In this document: positions 32,834-44,291 of the stretch, in pieces
Position numbering within the stretch: position 1 is the first letter of the stretch
Layout of the letters: every line of letters starts with the position of its first letter
NCBI GenBank assembly: GCA_024663395.1
Contig: JANFAH010000056.1
Coordinates: 124,001 to 188,000 of the forward strand
Direction of reading: 5' to 3'
DNA from: Pisolithus tinctorius
Taxonomy: Eukaryota > Basidiomycota > Agaricomycetes > Boletales > Pisolithaceae
Length of the DNA stretch: 64,000 nt
Position numbers and translations under genes: made by a program
The notes under the pieces: generated by a model
What the model saw: the letters and a program-made list of their open reading frames with translations, nothing else
Database searches by the model: none
What the model was told of the DNA's origin: nothing

Positions 32834-33091
32834 CCATGGCAGCATCTGAAAGTAGTAACTCTGACATCTATATATGGTAACTCCAATCATCTCTGCATGA
32901 AGTTCACTTTCAGAGGGGGTCAACCACCAAGATGTTTAATTTTTGAACTTTTTTTCTGATAATCCTAAAGCTATGATCTAATAGAGTACACCTGTATATT
33001 CAAATCACCAGACCATGCTGAATTGCAGATGTAGTTACAGTTTTGTTTGTGTCTACATCTGAGTTGCCTATTTTGAGCAAAGGAAACTGTA

Positions 33092-35181
33092 CACTGTCTG
33101 AGTCCATGATGGATCAAAGGACTTATGAACAGCTGAAGAACTTCTCCACCAAATCCTAATGACTATTGGTATAGTTGAGGCTGAATGGGGTGCAACTGTC
33201 ATTGCCTGTACTACAGATGCCTCTGGGGAGTCAAAAAAGGCTTGTTGCCTCCTCCAAGAAAAGTTCCCACAGATCATCACTCCAGATTGCTTTGCCCATC
33301 AGGTAGGAATATTTCCTCATTCATTTCTGTTGACTTTAAATTTAATTAATATCAATCAGTGGAACCTTATTGTTGGAGACCTTTTCAAAGCCAAGGATGA
33401 CTATACTGTCTATGGAGACATGGCACAGGATCTCATCACATGGTTGCATAGTAAGACACATGTTCTTGCCCTCCTTTGGGAGATCCAGACAGTTAATGAA
33501 GGTATGAGTATCTCAGTGTACAAAGTAATCACTTTATTAGTACCTAATGAAGGTATGAGTATCTACACTACGTCAGTACTGAGTAAACGAATGTAAGTAT
33601 AAGTATGCTCACCTCAGTGTACAAAGTAATCACTGAGGTGGAAAAGAACAGTGTGGAAAATTTATAGTACCATAATTAGTAAGCGTAGTGACATTGGAAT
33701 TTAATTCTGAGGGTCGGGGAGAAATTCCGAGCCCTCTGGGTGAAACTCTGAGACACTACTGTAATTCCAGATCGCATTCTTGACAACAGTGACATATGAT
33801 AAAACACTGGCAATACTTAGGCCAGTTCTGACATGCTGGACATCCCACTTCCTTGAATACCAATGACTCTTGGAAGTTCATCCAGCATTGGAGATCCTTA
33901 TTGCAAAACATGAGGATACAATACTTTCCATGGGAGATAGGAGATCACAAGGGAATACATTTACTACTATTGCCACAATCAAGGACACAACCTTTTGGCA
34001 TGCAATGGCAAGGTATGCAAATACATATATGCAGATTTCTTTATTAATTAGGACTGAACTTGTGTGCAGGTGGAAAAATCTACTTGAGCCAATTGCAATC
34101 ATGACAAACATGCATCAGGCTACCCATGCCAGACCTGAGCATGTTGTGTTATCTCTTGGATTTCTATATTTCAAGTACTCCCAGCTCACAGATACAGCTG
34201 ATAGTACTGCTTGTAAAGCAGTCATAGAAAGTGCAGAGTGACATTGGGGTCAGTGTGACCAGGAGGTCTTCATTGCTGCTGTGGTTGTCAACCCATTTTA
34301 CAAAACTTCCCCATTCAAGAAGATTGCACTGACAACCTGAGCTGGAATTGCAGCATTGTTTTGTCACTTGTGGCTTTGCTTTCATGGTGGAGAGGGTCCA
34401 GTGGAACTTTTCAGACTTGGACCATTATCTGGGATGCTTTGGTGATTTTGCATTCATGTCTTCAAAAATTCATTGCTAGCTCGTGCTCAACAGATGGTAA
34501 GCAAGCCCAAAACTGTGTGGTTGAAAACTTATCTCATGTCAATGCTAGCATACTCCAGTCGATGCCCTGGAAGTGTGGAATGGGTCATCACATCCTGGTG
34601 CTGATCTTCAACAACTGCACAGGATTGCAAAGTGACTGTTATCCCTCTGTCCAAACTCAGCATCCTGTGAACAGCTCTTCAGCATGTTTGGGGGGATCCT
34701 GACAAAATAGCAGAATCATTTATCAACTGAAAACCTCACTGCCCTTGCTGAACTCAAGATGTATGTACAGGAAGAACATGCACATGATCAAGTTGTCAAG
34801 AAGTGGCTCAAACATCAGTATGCTGAAGAACCTACAGGAGCCAGCACAGCAGGAGAATCACAACCCACTCTCAGAGGAAGTGGAGAAGGTCCCCTGTCAG
34901 CTGTGAACAGGCAAGGAATTCAGCAGGCTGCTGCTGTTCTCATTCAGGGAGTTGAGGAGGAGGAAATGGAGTCCTCATCAATGGAGAGTCCCACTACTAA
35001 TGAACAGCAATTCACCAAAATACCAATTGAAGCACTTTTGGATTACTCTCAAGCAGAATCTTGGCTTGGGCCATTTTATGAAGTGGCCCTTAGAGGCTTA
35101 GATGATGATCTTGAGCTTTACCGACTGCTTGATCTTGATGCAGAAGGTGAAGATGACCCTGATCATGTTTTCATTGGGTAG
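33092..35181 (+). pseudogene. hAT transposase, C-terminal part, split by a copia solo LTR
   Basis: Directly after the TA the frame reads TV, TGA, VHDGSKDL, TGA, TAEELLHQI, with both TGA at expected arginines. Then EWGATVIACTTDASGESKKA (catalytic Asp), TPDCFAHQ, an intron (33303 to about 33359), NLIVGDLFKAKDD and VLALLWEIQT. The copia LTR (33494-33785) follows. The gene resumes TYDKTLAILRPVLTCWTSHF, LLEVHPALEILIAKHED, WKNLLEPIAIM, FIAAVVVNPFYK, the dimerisation block LCPNSASCEQLFSMFG and LSTENLTALAELKMYVQEEH, then an acidic tail ending at 35181. Further stops occur at arginine positions (TGA after LHRIAK). Confidence 0.85.
33494..33785 (-). repeat. Copia solo LTR (292 bp) in the hAT gene, TSD ACAGT
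   Basis: Third copy of the 292-bp copia LTR, minus orientation. ACAGT flanks it at 33489-33493 and 33786-33790. Removal restores the hAT frame IQTVTYDKTL. No internal copia sequence is present, so it is a recombination product. Confidence 0.93.
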
Positions 35182-35735
35182 ATTTTCTTTCTCTTTACCA
35201 CAGTAGTGTCTTTTCTTTTGTCATATCTCCACACTCGAATCTACACTGTACAAGTCCTGCTGTGCAGGTTCTAATTATCTAATATATTCATATGCACTTG
35301 AGTCATGACTTCTGGCACTGCAAATGTTCAGTTCACTTGTGTTCATGGGAAAGTTTACTGGTGAATGTGCAGTGACTGCGATGAATGTTCCCTGACCAGC
35401 AGAACACTGGACTACAGTGCCGACTAGTGTTGCCATCAAAGTGAAGTGGCTTTGAGGTGGGGCTCACTTCAGTTCAAAATTTGACTAGTTTGGTGTGGTT
35501 CAAAGATTTGAAGTCAAACTGCTGGATTGAACTCTTTTTGAACTGACCAATAATATGTGGACTCAGATGAAGGACTGTCTTATTAGTGTATGCATGTGCA
35601 TGAGTACATGTTTTACAATCTGTGCAGTAGAAAGTTTGTCTTCCTCTTTGCTCTGCAGCAGGTTCACTGACATGAAAGTAATTGAGTTTGCCATCAACTG
35701 GCTCCACCCTGTCTCCCCCATAAAAACTGAAAAGG
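35182..35735. other. hAT 3' flank, no gene
   Basis: No coding frame is supported. A local imperfect palindrome lies around 35470-35550 (TTCAAAATTTGAC / GTCAAACTGC...TTTTTGAACTGA). CAGTGCCGACTAGTG near 35417 could be a hAT terminus, but I could not pair it. Confidence 0.35.
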
Positions 35736-36010
35736 TGTCATAGCTGTGCCTTGACCCCAGCTGGACTTACACTCACTCAGTCTGGCCTTGGCCTCACCAA
35801 ACCTCTACCTCCAGATGGTCTAGCATAGATAGCACTGCAAAGCAGGTGCTATTATGAAGTGTCATTTTGGTTGAGCCCAGCCCAGCCTCATACCCAGTCC
35901 ACCCTTGTCTCTGTCCTGGTCTCTGGTCACCTTTGTTCCAGGATGTGGAGCAGTCCTGGTCTGTCTTCATCTTCTGTTATGCCAGATCATACCAGTCCAA
36001 AAGTCTAGAA
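35736..36010 (+). repeat. LTR-C, truncated copy
   Basis: Begins TGTCATAGCTGTGCC and follows the complete LTR-C at 58862-59447 through the CAGTC-rich part and the TAGCACTGC block, then diverges near 36010. A second truncated copy in the same orientation starts at 53775. Confidence 0.7.
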
Positions 36011-36560
36011 AACTGTGGGAGGGTGCACAATTTCCTCTTTTCAAATGGTTGCTTAATCTCATATTGTGTTTGCAAATTTCATTGCACAATGTTTACTGCC
36101 TTACAATGTTCTGATGTCATATTTTGTGTTCATTGTTTTACCATCATTGCATAGCACCCTGCAATCACAACCATGTCTTTGTTGGGTGTGCTTACTTTGC
36201 AGGTCATTGTCAATGTGGATGACCAATGTACATCCATCAGTTATCTTAGTCTGAGGGAGAATTATGCTTTTTCAGGGGTTGCTCAGAAAGATCTCAGTTG
36301 CAGCAGACATTTCAGCAATGGCAGGACAATGGTTGCAGTTCCAAGTTTGTTGAAGGAATTTATCAAACAGTTCCAGTTTTTAACATGAGTTGATTTGTTG
36401 GCTATCTGTGATCAGAATTGTATCCAAGTTTCTACTCATCTCCCTTTGCAGGGGTTTCAAGACCTTCTTCATGTTCATGCTTGTACAGCACATTGTTGTT
36501 CAGCACCATTTCTTTTTCAGCAGTTGCAATGCCATCATTGGACTTCCTTGGCTGTGCAGA
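36011..36560. other. Unassigned sequence upstream of the Helitron fragment
   Basis: Short frames only. GT-AG-like pairs occur, but no domain is readable before the Helitron codons start near 36570. It could be the degenerate N-terminus of the Helitron gene. Confidence 0.35.
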
Positions 36561-36569
36561 AAGCTCCCC

Positions 36570-37208
36570 TGGGGCTTGTGGATAAATACATTGAGAAGGG
36601 TCATGAAAGAAATTGTCATGGTATGAAGCAGATACACGAGCATCAATGGGCTGAAAAGAGGCATGAACAGCTAGAGGATGCAGTCAAGTATGAACAGCTT
36701 TTCCCTCTGCATCAGAGTTTTGATGAGAAGGTAGCTGTTATAAAGGAATGGCAACAGCATATGGATCCATCTAAACTGATGCAAGCCATGTGTGCTGTTT
36801 GTGGGCAGTTGAGATTCAATTGTGAATTGCAGGACATTTACCCAATGGAAGAGATGTTGATCCTCCTATGAAACAATATCTTGCCACAAAAAGTATTGCC
36901 TTGAAGTTATGCCATTGATATTTACCATGGCATGATCCTATCTCCAAAGGGGATGTGAAGATTGGATGTAATTTCTGTGATTTGTATGTGTGAGCAATGT
37001 CATTGCAGTTTGCTAGGAAAGTCACCTTCTCAACCATCAGATGCTCTTGCTAATTTTCAGTATTATGCATGCAGTGAATTGCCTGTGGAGATAAGAGACA
37101 CTTTTCGGTCGGCTTCCCCATTTGAAATTGGTGCTTGTCTCTCTGGCATGAGAGTTCACCATCACACATCATTATCAGGCACAAATGGAGCCCATGTACC
37201 TAGTTAGG
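36570..37208 (+). pseudogene. Helitron-encoded protein, N-terminal (DUF6570-like) part
   Basis: Helical region EHQWAEKRHEQLEDAVKYEQ, then FPLHQSFDEKVAVIKEWQQH, LMQAMCAVCGQLRFN (a Cys pair) and, after stops, DALANFQYYACSELPVEIRD and FRSASPFE. These are the usual N-terminal blocks of Agaricomycete Helitron proteins upstream of the Rep domain. The frame is lost around 36870-37020. It is broken off at 37208 by the KDZ element; the next block of the same protein begins near 52150. Confidence 0.72.
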
Positions 37209-37272
37209 CCATGTGACATGGCCAGTGGAGGTTGACAATTGGTCATGTCACATTGGCCAGCAGAGGTCAAGC

Positions 37273-38371
37273 TGACCTATGAGTTGTCACCATAACATAG
37301 GGATTGGCTGTGATTATGTTGTCATGTGTCACTCAGGATCAGCTACAATTGTATTGTCATGCATGACACCAGAATTGGCTACAATTATATTTTTAGGTGT
37401 CACATGGAGAGGCTTCAAATAGAATATCATCATGTCATAGGGACATATATAGCATAGCCCAGACTAGATCTGCATTGTGTACATAGGGCAGCCCAACATG
37501 ACAACACAGTATGTCCAGGGCATACAGTGGCACACAGCAGCAACTCCCGGCACATGGTGGAAACATGATATGCTATTGCACCAAATGCTGGGTGGATTAC
37601 TGGAGTGGTGAGTACCGGTGGCAAGGACCATCTGAGCATGACTGAGGCAAAAGTGGCATTTTCTTGCATCTGACAGTGTGGTAAGTGGTAGGCTGGTGAA
37701 GATGCAAAAGCATATGGCCACATACACTAGTATGCAACAGCATAGTTTTGCATATAGAGACAAGGTGGGGTAGTGAGGAGATTGCAACATGCATTGCCAG
37801 CAGAACTCACTGGCATGACACAGCAGTAGCAGGAAGGGAGCAGTAATCACTAGTCTGGAGCAGATGCCTGTGGCACTGAGTGGCAGCTAGTGGGATTGTG
37901 CAGCACAGACAGGAATGGGGTGCCAGCATGGATATGAGGTACCGGCAGGGGGCAGGTATCGATGGCATCTGGCAGCATACACGGGAAGGGTAGTAGATGG
38001 GTCAGGTGTCACCAGCATCAAGTGGCATAGACAGGAATGGGCAACATTGAGTGCTATTTGCAGGCGGCATCAGCATGAAGTGGCATAGGCCATGATTGCA
38101 TGGCCTCAACCTGGGTCAGAGGGTTAAAGCCTTGCAATTGTGCAGGACATATGTGGTAAATATCATGCATGATTTGAGGGTGCTGCCAGTGTGCACTAGC
38201 TTAGCTGTACCAGTGGATTTATAAATCGCAAGGGCAGTCACCTGGCTGGACTCAATGGGATGGCACAGGCCAGAGAGACCATATCTGCACCATGTAAAGC
38301 AAAAGTGAGCAGGGATGATCATTCTCAAGAATGGCGACAATGAAACAGTAATAGTACATTCTATGGACATG
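37273..38371. repeat. KDZ left subterminal region, non-coding repeats
   Basis: About 45-bp degenerate units containing GGCTACAATT and TTGTCATG recur at 37290-37420. Units with GGCAT, CAGCA and GGAATGGG recur at 37840-38100. No gene is supported. Confidence 0.5.
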
Positions 38372-40177
38372 TTAATCTACATCCATCCAATTAGCGGCAT
38401 CCTGATCATCAGCATCATCTCCACCAGCATCATCGGCAACAGCCCCCAAAGAGACATAGATGTGGGGTGGGGCTTCTCCTACTCCAGGGGTGGATGAGTA
38501 TGGAAAGTGGTGGGTGGGCAGCAGAAAAGTAGAAGGGGCTAAAAGCATATCACCTGGGAGGCTCTGGAGGATGCCAGTATTGATCACAACCTCCTGGACC
38601 ATCATAGTGGGTGCAAGGTCAAGGATCCTTGCACCATCAGTGGGAATGACTGCTTGGTGACTCGTAATTGCAAAGTCAATGGTGGAGGGGTGGGAGGGTC
38701 CAGGTGCATTGGGTGAGGAGTGTGGCAACGGGTACAAGCACTGGTGTAAGGCCTCGACAAGATCAGAAAGCATCTGCAACTTGGTCTGTGTATCAGCAAG
38801 GGCCTGTTGGGTATCAGCAAGCTCACAGCAGGTATCTAGGAGATCTTGTGCCATCTCCATATGCTGCTGCCGCAATGCTGCGATCTCCTCTTCCATATGC
38901 TCCATGGGGGTGGCATTGGGCATCACTGGGCAGGATGGGGTAGTGAGATGGCTTTGGGATGTTGCTGCCCCCCAGGATGCTGGGCTTGATGTCTGCTGAC
39001 CTGACTGCCACCAGGATGGAGTGACAATGACCACTCCATCAAAAACTATGTTAGGCTCAAATAAGAATAGTGGAATGAAGGAAACAGAGGACTTACTTTG
39101 CCTGTGGGAGCTTGGAGCAGCTGAGGTGGTTGCCTTGCTAGCAGCGGGTGTCATACCTCTAGTGGCTGCCCGCCACTTGTGGGTCTGCTGCGCAGGAGTG
39201 GCAGGTTCTGAGGATATTGTGGCTGATAGCCCTGGTGAAGGGCTTTGGGGACGGTGTTGGCTGGGGGGACAGTTGGCTGCGATGGTTTGGGGATGTTCCA
39301 CTGCTCCATCAGGCACCTCAGTTACAGCGCAACTGTGGGGCCACCTTGACTGTGACCATGCAGCCTTCACTCCAGTGAAGATACTGCACCTGTACTTCCA
39401 GCAGCTACACTGCCAACATGCAGAACCAGGCTTGACTGCGCATGGCAGGTTTTTCTCCATGCACCTATCACATTGGTCTTCTTCAGCAACAGGTATATAG
39501 CCAGTGGCAGGGGTTGCAAGACCTGCAATCGAGCAGCCACAACTGGCAGATGCTCCAGCAGTCACTGTCGAAACATCTGCATCACTTGCTGCCACTGACC
39601 TTGTATGCTTCTGTGGCCTTCTACTTCTGGGCTGAGTACCTGTAGGAGCAGTGTGACTGGTTGATCAGCTGCGAGGTTCTTCCAAAGTTTCAGCAGCAGT
39701 GGCAGCAGTGTCACTTATCTGAAGTGGTTCCAATGGAACTGCACACCCTTTACCCTTATCAACTGGCCAGCCAATCTGGTACCACAGATGGTCTGCGACA
39801 TCAGCATCCATTGCATCTCTGATCTTGTCAAAGTCTGGCCACTCCTTCACTGCCATAAGCACAACTGGATCTCTCATAACCATTCAGCAGCGATGATGTG
39901 GGTGGGGATGGTGAATTTTGAGGGCAGTTCCTCTACCAAAGGGTGCACATGGGTCTGGAATGTTGTAAATATTAGAGGAAAAATAGATTGGCATGCCACA
40001 AACCAACTGTTCCCAAATGATGTGCATAGCTCTTTTCCAGTATTGCTTGTTCCTGTGGTCATGGAGTGTCAAAAGCTCTGCCATGACAATGTCGGCAGCA
40101 TTAGCGACTATTTCACATGGGAGAGCGACGGGGGGAGCAGCAGCAGCAGTTTGGGATGTTTCAGCCTGTTGGGACAT
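38372..40177 (-). pseudogene. Zn2Cys6-type protein carried by the KDZ element (601 codons, two TGA)
   Basis: One continuous frame from ATG 40177 (MSQQAETS) to TAA/TAG at 38372, broken only by TGA at 39884-39886 and 39665-39667; both fit CGA. The N-terminal region has a helical block (ALPCEIVANAADIVMAELL, MHIIWEQLVCG) and VVLMAVKEWPDFDKIRDAM. Around residues 236-264 lies CDRC-x6-C-x7-C-x2-C-x6-C, exactly the spacing of a fungal GAL4-type binuclear zinc cluster. A Ser/Pro/Arg-poor linker and a coiled coil follow (about 420-470: MEEEIAALRQQHMEMAQDLL, LADTQQALADTQTKLQ). The end is acidic (DDADDQDAANWMDVD). It is probably a DNA-binding regulator-like protein. The link to transposition or to TET function is unknown. 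Confidence 0.72.
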
Positions 40178-40481
40178 TTTTGTGGAAGTGGGGTACTGGT
40201 GTGAGAGCGATGCAGTCAAGTGATAGTTGACAATTGCATCAGCAGCGCAGCCACATTTTATATTTTCATGAACCATTGTGCTGGCATCAACACTGGCTGG
40301 TAGACAAACAAGCCCAAATAGCCAAACCTGACATTGTGACACAATTCAACAATATTTCAATCAACTTATCAACATTCTACAGATTGCAGAGTATCATGGA
40401 GCAAAAGTCAGTAAGGTGGAGGCCAGGCAGTCTGGACACTCGATGTAAGTAGTCATTATAACATAAAACTGTTAATAACCT

Positions 40482-41430
40482 TTGCCAGTCATCTCCCCAT
40501 GGAAGAAACCTCAGGTATTGCCAGGTGCCAATGATACAGATATGGCCATTGATGAACCTGAATTTCTACTGTTCGGAGCAGCCACAAATGCCACAGCTTG
40601 GGGCCATCAGCTAGGATCACCATTGTCCTCCATGCCACTGAATGCCAGCCCTTCCCGGCCATCACTCAGCATGCTTGCACCATCTTGGGACTCCCCACCA
40701 CTTTTGCCAGAGGTGCAGCCATCTGCTGCTGATCAACAATGGGAGTCGCAGCAAGGAAGTCATTCCATGCCATCCTTGGCTGCCATTGCACCCAGCTGGG
40801 ATTCACCAACATCTTCCCCGGCAGTCTCACCCCCACCTAGATCATTGCCAGTAGCTGCACAAATTGCCCAGACTGTGCCATCTCCCCTGGAGCATGGATG
40901 TATGGATGAGAGGTTAGATGGTGTGGCAGCTGCCAAGCTGCAGCCCATGCTGGCTACATCACAGCAACTATCTCCACAGCCTACAGCCACCAATGCCACC
41001 GCTGGTGAGTGCCATGTCATCTCTTGTTTCTGCCAGTATTAAGTGTGTTAGCTCGCTTTTCCATGCTCCAATGTTTCGCCAGTGACTTGGGTATACAAGG
41101 AATTCATGACGAAGGGCCAATTACAACATGTAAGTTGTTTATGATATCCCTCGCATATATATCAATCATCCAGCAGTGGAAAAAGCACAGTGGCTTGTGG
41201 TTCTTCTTGTGGGACCGGCTGATGAGCACCCACCACATCTTAACACCACCACCGATGGGCCAATTGTTGTGGCCTACAACCACTACAGCAATATATTGGT
41301 GGAATCAAGCATCTGATTTCACCTGTTGCTTGCAAGGAGAGCGCAGCTGGCAAGGACTCAGCAATATATACAAGATTTGATGACCAGCGATTGGGATGGT
41401 GAGGATGAATTGGAACTGGATGAGGATTTA
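40482..41430 (+). pseudogene. Unrecognised KDZ cargo gene, Pro/Ser-rich
   Basis: The frame encodes MAIDEPEFLLFG, then repeated PSWDSP motifs in a Pro/Ser-rich region to about 41000. An apparent intron (GTGAGT at 41006) and frame changes follow, with WKKHSGLWFFLWDRLMSTHH, a PIVVAYNHYSNILV segment and an acidic end (DWDGEDELELDEDLL, about 41390-41432). No domain is recognised. It is divergently placed relative to the Zn2Cys6 gene and may share a promoter region with it (40178-40480). Confidence 0.45.
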
Positions 41431-41658
41431 TTGTAATTGTAGCTATTGGTTGTCAAAATCTTGTATCACATTCCATCGCCATGTAAAATACAAATGCTAA
41501 CATTGCCTACATTTCTTGGAGGGACTAGGAGTAGGAACATTGTCATCAGGCCACTTTGGTGCCTTCTGCACCTGTTTTGATTGCCACATACCGCTCACAT
41601 TGTCTATGCCAGTCCAGTGCATGGGTACTAGAATTGAGAGATGAATTCAATCGACAAC

Positions 41659-43701
41659 TCAGCAACCATGGCACAAGTACTGACTCATCGATGGAATGGG
41701 CAACTTGTGCTTTGAATCTTCCTGTTTATGGGCTCTCTTGATAGTTGTTGGCACTGCCAAAGGTTCTGCTGGCTGGAGAGAATCAGGTGAATCAGTGCAG
41801 TGGCCTTCTGTCATAGGTTGCACAGTGCTCGAGGTGCTGCCCACAACCTGCTGCCAGGCATTTGGTTGTTCCTTGCCAATGGCTGAAACATGTCTGCCAT
41901 TAAGGTTAACAATATTTGGCTGTTGTGATCCCATGGGCTTACCAAATGGCTGGCAGGTGTCGCCCTCAGCCACTCAGCATCCAGCAATCCGCTGCTGGGA
42001 GTCCGGCAATGCTACTGCCTCTGTGGCATCTTCATACACCATGCTTGTGCATGTACCATCATTTCTGTTTGATGGCAATGTTGGTGGTATTTGTTGGCGA
42101 TTGGATTCATCATCAGAATCAGACCCTACAACTTTGTTCCCCATTAGATAATATTGCCAGACATTTAAGTTCTGGATGCATTCCTTCATACCTGTTTGCC
42201 ATCACTGCTTCCTCCTACCCCACATCATTTTATCCATTGTCCTTTCGCCTTCCGAGTGGTCTGGGGTCTGATCCAAATCCTGCGTTGCACCCATCCTCAC
42301 TCCACTGCTGTCAGCCGCTGCCACTGGCATTCGGAGGGACCCTCCTGCATCTCTCCACTTCTTGAAGCTGAATATATTGTTGGGATGCCACTCTTTTTGC
42401 TCTTGCCACCATTCCAAGATTGCTGTCAACTCATCCTGGGTAAGTCGGCTCAGCTCTTCGAAGGGAACCTCAGGTGGCAGAAACTGTGGTGCAATATAAA
42501 GTGCAGTGTTGGTTGTTATCGTGCTCCATGGAACAGTCACCTGTGAATTCCCACAGGCCTTCCCTGTAATGCATGTCAATGAACAGTATTTCTCCTATTG
42601 TTTTACATATGATAGTGAAATGTCACAAACATCCACATGATATCCTTCAACTTTGGTGCCTGCATATCCAATATGTTGGGGATGTATGGCATGCCATTGT
42701 CACTGACCAGCAGGACAGTTTTAGGTTTCCCATTGCTCTTTCTCCACCATGACCATGGAGCAGCATCTTCATCTAATGACTCAGCATTGGTGCCACCATT
42801 TCCAAATGCTGTTCATGCATACTTTACAAATTTATCCTGGCACTCATCCAAATCCTCAAATAATTTGCCATTACCCAATTCATCATTGAAATCATGTCTG
42901 GAGGAGTTGGTCAAAATCTGGTGGTACTCATCTGCACAAAGAACAAATTCCTCACCCTCCAACTATCACCTCTCCATCGGCATCTTCCCATGCTGCCATC
43001 ACTACCACCCTGACACCACACCACTTCCACATTTCCTTAGCAAATTCCTCAGCATATTTATGGCCTTTCTTCTCTGTGGCTCTGTTTCTTGTGAGTGACG
43101 GGCAGCATTTCCAAATGGTATGTACTCTGACTGAACATCCTGAGGTGGCTGCCACTCATTCCATTCTATGGCCAATGCCTCTGCCTCTTGTATCTCCTCA
43201 GCAGTAAGGGACTTCATGACAGTGTCGATGGCCTTCTGATAAGACTTGATCATTTCTGCAGATCCCTGCTTGATCCTGGCTTCTTCCAACACTTTGTTGA
43301 TTGATTTCTTTTGATGGTGCATGACCACCTTCCTCAGTGTCCAACCACCACCATATTTGATTAGAGCTCATCGACTATGGCTCCAGCTGTGGTTGTACAA
43401 CCAAGTCTGAATTGCCTGGAAATGGTAAGGACATGCCAGGTCATCAATGGCAAGTGTGGCATACCTTCTTCTTCCAAACCCATTCATGTGTTTTCAGTGT
43501 CACATTTGCATCAAGGTTCTTTATCTTGTTTCTGAGGGTTAACATGATGGAGCTCGTCTTGTTTTGGTCGGCATTTTTCCATGACTCTAGCTCAGCCTCT
43601 AGAATCTCAATTTCGGCTGGCTGAAGACTGGACCCCTTTTGTGGTGGGGAGGGTTCAGTGTCATTGGAGAAAGACTCACTTTCATAGTCACTGGATGCCA
43701 T
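41659..43701 (-). pseudogene. Unrecognised KDZ cargo gene with an HMG-box-like segment
   Basis: From ATG 43701: MASSDYESESFSNDTEP, then charged helices (EIEILEAELESWKNADQNKT). An intron follows, then VLEEARIKQGSAEMIKSYQK, MKSLTAEEIQEAEALAIEWN and EWQPPQDVQ, a helical block that looks like a divergent HMG-box or similar fold. Next are YAEEFAKEMWKWCGVRVVVM and AAWEDADGEV, HDFNDELGNGKLFEDLDE, and VPWSTITTNTALYIAPQFLP with ELTAILEWWQEQK. The frame continues to 41659 with a TGA at 41974-41976 (CGA fits). Several other stops occur. I know this arrangement only as a family seen around basidiomycete transposons; function is unknown. Confidence 0.5.
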
Positions 43702-44291
43702 TGAGGATGGAGGTGCTTGTGCGCAAATTTTTGGGGGACAGCTTGTATGATGTCTGTTGAAGAGAATAGACTTTTCCAGCATTCTCCCATGTCAATGAAG
43801 GTTACATTCTGGTGTCTAGTTCATTCTTGCATGCCAGTTGATTGGACAGTTTCCCAACATGGCTAAGGTTGTTAGTCAATCATGAGATTTCCATCCCTGA
43901 GCCACATCCAAAGGCAGTGCCTCTCAGACTTCTTGGATCTGAGATATTTGGTAATTGGGCAATGTGCATTGAGATGCTGTGGATGGTATAGGCACTATGG
44001 GTATGATGTAGGACAAGGGGTTTTGCAAGTGCTCATTCATTTCATTGATCTCTGGGCAATGTGCTGGTGCCAGCACTGAAATCATGTGCCGGATCCTAAG
44101 ACAGCATGACCATAGTTGGTGGTCAGACCTTGCTAGCACATGTCCGCTGCATGTATTTGTTGCAATCAAAACCCTTCTGCATTGCAACATTCATCATGGG
44201 GAAGTCAAAGATTGCACCAGTGGGACCCACTACAAGAGTGACCCAGGTGACCTGGCAAAGAGTGAAAACCACCTGAGGATATAGGGATAAG

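Larger units (their letters stand above)
12391..33089 (+). mobile_element. IS630/Tc1-like DNA transposon, 20.7 kb including nested elements, TA TSD
   Basis: The ends are CAGTTTCCT (12391) and AGGAAACTG (33089), flanked by TA at 12389-12390 and 33090-33091. Joining the flanks restores the hAT exon (KLYTV, then VHDGSKDL). The terminal repeats are short and imperfect (9 bp exact, then partial). It carries one transposase gene in pieces (12580-14356, 28042-29163, 32774-32833), separated by a Plavaka-type element, a Harbinger element in an intron and a second Harbinger element in the last exon. The TA target and the transposase type agree. Confidence 0.82.
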
